Shown one piece after another: positions 61,521 through 64,000 of a stretch of 64,000 bases of DNA. Source of the DNA: Enhydrobacter aerosaccus. Lineage in GTDB: Bacteria; Pseudomonadota; Alphaproteobacteria; Reyranellales; Reyranellaceae. Position 1 is the stretch's first letter. Every line of letters starts with the position of its first letter. Location of the stretch: the NCBI RefSeq assembly GCF_900167455.1, contig NZ_FUWJ01000005.1, positions 62,001 through 126,000 of the forward strand, given 5' to 3'. Both the position numbers and the translations under genes were made by a program. The notes beneath the pieces are model-generated. The model saw only the letters and a program-made list of their open reading frames with translations, was not told the DNA's origin and made no database searches.

Positions 61521-62266
61521 TGAGCGGTACGGGCCGGACGGTGCTGGTCACGGGAGCCGGCCGCAATATCGGTCGCGCCTGCGTTCTCGCCCTGGCGGCC
61601 GAAGGGTTCAATGTCGCCATCAACGGCTCGAGCGACCGGGCCGCCTGCGAGTCCGTGGCGCGCGCCGCTCAGGCCTTCGGCGTCAGCACGCTGGTGGTTA
61701 TGGGAGACGTCGGATCGGCGGACGAATGCCGTCGCATCGCCGGCGAGACGCTCGACCGCTTCGGGGCCGTCGATGCGCTGCTGAACAATGCCGCCCTGCG
61801 GCCCAACAAGCCGTTCCTCGAGATGAGCGAAGCGGAGTGGCGACGTGTGATCTCGGTCGATCTCGATGCCGCAGTGTGGCTATCGCGGGCATGCCTCCCT
61901 GGCATGTTGAACAAAGGTTGGGGCCGAATCGTGAATTTCACCGGCATGAACGCCATTCACGGCCATGCCGGCCGGACGCCGGTTTCGGTGGCGAAGCATG
62001 GCGTCTGGGGATTGACCAAGGCCTTGGCCAAGGAGTTCGGGTCCAAGGGCATCACCGCCAATGCGATCTCGCCCGGCCCGATTGCGCCGGATGTCGAGGA
62101 AAAGAACGCATCGGCACAGGCGCGACAGGAAATTCTGTCGCGTGTACCGGCTGGCCGCATGGGAGCGCCCAAGGAAGTCGCAGCCGCCGCCCGCCTGCTG
62201 GTTTCGGACGACGGCGCCTATATCAACGGCCAGATGATCCAGGTAAACGGCGGCGCCGAAACCTAG
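61520..62266 (+). CDS. SDR-family protein lacking the catalytic tyrosine
   Basis: A 248-residue SDR. The cofactor motif TGAGRNIG is at residues 11-18, with LLNNAAL at 87-93 and NAISPGPIAP near 180-190. At the catalytic site YxxxK, the lysine is present as K159, but the tyrosine four residues before is Val155 (PVSVAKHG), and the usual serine is Thr141 (NFTGM). Without the Tyr the standard hydride transfer is not expected, so it may be a binding or structural member, or use another mechanism. It is coupled to the CoA-transferase (TGATG) and overlaps the convergent CocE-type gene's stop by 4 bp (CTAG). Confidence 0.85.
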   Translation: MSGTGRTVLVTGAGRNIGRACVLALAAEGFNVAINGSSDRAACESVARAAQAFGVSTLVVMGDVGSADECRRIAGETLDRFGAVDALLNNAALRPNKPFLEMSEAEWRRVISVDLDAAVWLSRACLPGMLNKGWGRIVNFTGMNAIHGHAGRTPVSVAKHGVWGLTKALAKEFGSKGITANAISPGPIAPDVEEKNASAQARQEILSRVPAGRMGAPKEVAAAARLLVSDDGAYINGQMIQVNGGAET

Positions 62267-64000
62267 GAGTCGTCCGTCGGCAGCTCCAGCAGGCTCGCCT
62301 GATCGCCGCCACTCACGATCGACAAAACGGGCGGTCGCCCATGGGGCGTCTGCACGAAGTGATCGGCATCGGCGCCCGCGATCGACAACCGGATCCGGCT
62401 GCCCTTGGCGAACCGCCACGCCACAGGCAGCAGCGCAAACTTCAGAAGCTGCGGTTCTGCGATCGGCATCGGCCTGACATCGGCACGGGCAAAGGTGCGC
62501 CAAGGCCAGGTGGTGCGATAATTGGGCGGACAGGACGCTTCGGCACGATGGATGGCACGGAGGACGCCCTCCGTGACGTAGCGTACCCTTCCGTCGCTTT
62601 CGACTTCCGACAGATAGACGAACACCGACGCATCCGGTTCGCTCGAGGCCAGCCACAGGGACACGACGGGATGGCCGGCAATCTCCAGCGCCTCGTCGAG
62701 CGGCTCCGTGGTGAAGCTCGGCAGCTTGGCTTCGCGCTCGGGCCAGTCCTCGTAATAGTTGGTCGCGTCGATGCCGGCGATCCGCTCGTAACGCGTCTGA
62801 GACCCGCTGCCGGCGGTGAAATCCGATTCGTGGGAGTCCCAGACCGCATCCGCAGGTCGAGTCGATAGGAGCCGCCCGGCATGCGCAGTAAAGAAGCGCT
62901 TGCTGCCGGTGACGGGCGGCCAGCTCTTGGTCCCACGCCACTCCTCGGCATGGACCGCGAAGTAGTGAATCGGGTCTTCCCGATCGAGCCCCGTCGCGCG
63001 TCGCATGAGATGATGATCGAAGAAGCGCAGGACCTCGCCCAATACTGGAAATTCCGGCTCTTGCTTGCTTCGCCACGGCGATGCGTTGACCCGAGCTCCA
63101 TGATCCCATGGCCCGAGCAGCACGCGCCGCTCGGGGTTGGGCAGAGAGAGAAAGCGCGACAGCACGCCGTTGGCATAGCCCGCCCCGTCCATCCAGCCGG
63201 AAATGGCATAGACGGCGACGTCCCGCGGTATCTGATCGAGATAGTGATAGGGACTGAATGAAGCCGAAGTGAAATCGGGATCGTAGGGCAGCGCATCGTC
63301 CCGGCATTTGAACTCGGTGATGAAGTCGGGCATGCGGAAGTTCGAGAGATGGCCCTTCACGGCGTCGCGCGCCAGCGATCCATCGCGGTCGTCGTCGACC
63401 GGCATCGGGCCCAGCAGGGCCGGATTGGCGAAGTAGGCAAACTGCGCACGGAGATCGCGGCGATCGTGATCGAGCGCCAGCATCAGTTCGTCATAGACCT
63501 GCGCCAGCCGCTTGATGAGCATGCCACCTGGATAATAGTTGTCGGCCCAGGTGTCCCAGACAGCGAAGAGCGGCGCGATAGCCTTCACGGCCTTGTGGCC
63601 GGTGCTGGCCAAGAAATCGCAGGCCGCACCGAGATAGGAGATTCCGGTCGCGCCAATCGCGCCGTCGCTCCAGGGCTGAGCCACGATCCAGTCGGCGATG
63701 ACGCGGTAGTCCTCCCGCTCGCGCGGCGACCGGAAGGAGTCTCGGGTACCGAAGGAGGCACCAGTGCCGCGCGCATCGACCACCACCAGCGCATAGCCGC
63801 GGGGCACGAACATGTCGCGATAGCGGTAGGTATTGGGGGAAGGTTCGACACCGTTCGCACCTCGGGCCAACTCGAACCGTCTGACGTAAGGCGTCAGGAT
63901 CAGGACCGTCGGCCAGCGCCGGGTTCGATCGCCGTTCGGCAGAAGCACGTCGACTGCCAGACGGCAGCCATCCGGCATGGTGACATAGACGGACTGCGGC
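62263..64000 (-). CDS. CocE/NonD-family hydrolase (X-Pro dipeptidyl-peptidase-like), 5' end cut by window
   Basis: At least 579 codons are in the window; the reading frame runs past 64000, and the residues PQSVYVTMPDGCRLAVDVLLP show that codons before the apparent ATG are coding. The alpha/beta-hydrolase domain has GATGISYLGA (nucleophile serine S in GxSxxG form) and GDHGARVN-type WDHGARV for the base; the C-terminal jelly-roll (PepX_C) follows. Relatives are cocaine esterase, glutaryl-7-ACA acylase and X-Pro peptidases, usually hydrolases of esters or amides. The 3' end overlaps the stop of the coupled SDR. The exact start and substrate are unknown. Confidence 0.88.
   Translation of the reverse strand, partial: PQSVYVTMPDGCRLAVDVLLPNGDRTRRWPTVLILTPYVRRFELARGANGVEPSPNTYRYRDMFVPRGYALVVVDARGTGASFGTRDSFRSPREREDYRVIADWIVAQPWSDGAIGATGISYLGAACDFLASTGHKAVKAIAPLFAVWDTWADNYYPGGMLIKRLAQVYDELMLALDHDRRDLRAQFAYFANPALLGPMPVDDDRDGSLARDAVKGHLSNFRMPDFITEFKCRDDALPYDPDFTSASFSPYHYLDQIPRDVAVYAISGWMDGAGYANGVLSRFLSLPNPERRVLLGPWDHGARVNASPWRSKQEPEFPVLGEVLRFFDHHLMRRATGLDREDPIHYFAVHAEEWRGTKSWPPVTGSKRFFTAHAGRLLSTRPADAVWDSHESDFTAGSGSQTRYERIAGIDATNYYEDWPEREAKLPSFTTEPLDEALEIAGHPVVSLWLASSEPDASVFVYLSEVESDGRVRYVTEGVLRAIHRAEASCPPNYRTTWPWRTFARADVRPMPIAEPQLLKFALLPVAWRFAKGSRIRLSIAGADADHFVQTPHGRPPVLSIVSGGDQASLLELPTDDS

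Overview
The window is chromosomal DNA of a GC-rich alphaproteobacterium. The signs are Bug-type tricarboxylate-transporter binding proteins, class III CoA-transferases, DUF6496 and DUF4410 proteins, GTG/TTG starts with strong GGAGG ribosome sites, many ATGA-coupled operons, and intergenic repeats of the kind seen in Hyphomicrobiales and Reyranella-like genomes. The genus is an inference. I see no rRNA, tRNA, CRISPR array, insertion sequence or phage gene. The content is mostly catabolism and uptake.

Layout. 0.3-8 kb: an SDR divergent from a 2OG-Fe(II) oxygenase and a peptide-type binding protein, then a persulfide dioxygenase-rhodanese fusion, an aldo/keto reductase and an MscS channel. 8.1-14.6 kb: a one-strand cluster of acyl-CoA ligase, second IPNS-like oxygenase, serine beta-lactamase-like hydrolase, enolase-superfamily enzyme and a second, paralogous acyl-CoA ligase. 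14.67-17.8 kb: a small locus (cupin-like protein, PNPOx-fold protein, DMT exporter, RidA) flanked by two copies of one palindrome (CTGACA-N6-TGTCAG), next to a WYL regulator. 17.8-24.2 kb: TauD oxygenase, DHFR-like protein, Bug binding protein, and a beta-oxidation operon (FadB-type fusion and thiolase with a lower-GC unknown gene between them). 24.2-32.2 kb: a structured non-coding stretch, then MFS, GNAT, AdaA-type, lipoprotein, VOC, lactate-oxidase-like, PhyH and GST genes.

32.2-41.9 kb: a nine-gene minus-strand operon with a complete PotABCD-type ABC importer, a three-part amine/opine-type dehydrogenase (FAD oxidase, small [2Fe-2S] protein, FAD/NAD protein with BFD iron-sulfur centre), a second FAD oxidase and an SGNH protein. 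It is divergent from an OccR/NocR-like LysR regulator with a T-N11-A box between them. The set looks like uptake and oxidation of an opine or other N-substituted amino acid. 41.8-46.8 kb: RlmM-like methyltransferase, adenine deaminase, an H1-like basic protein and an orphan molybdenum hydroxylase large subunit.

46.8-49.2 kb is the most striking part: a RiPP locus of the GrrA/GrrM (three-residue cyclophane, 'triceptide') type. A 116-residue precursor with a signal-like leader ends in nine W-x-N triplets alternating WGN and WHN. Thirteen bases later comes a radical SAM/SPASM maturase of the GrrM type, whose stop codon overlaps (ATGA) the start of an unrecognised secreted protein with a CxxC. 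The histidine-rich core and the coupled third gene differ from the cyanobacterial GRRM loci I know of.

49.2-64 kb: NTF2-like protein, glycine-zipper lipoprotein, Nudix hydrolase, M23 peptidase, Sel1-repeat protein, two tandem NMT1-type binding proteins, an iron-type ABC importer with two tandem binding proteins, then a crotonase-fold protein, class III CoA-transferase, an SDR, and a CocE-type hydrolase cut by the window end. The crotonase lacks both usual catalytic glutamates and the SDR lacks the catalytic tyrosine.
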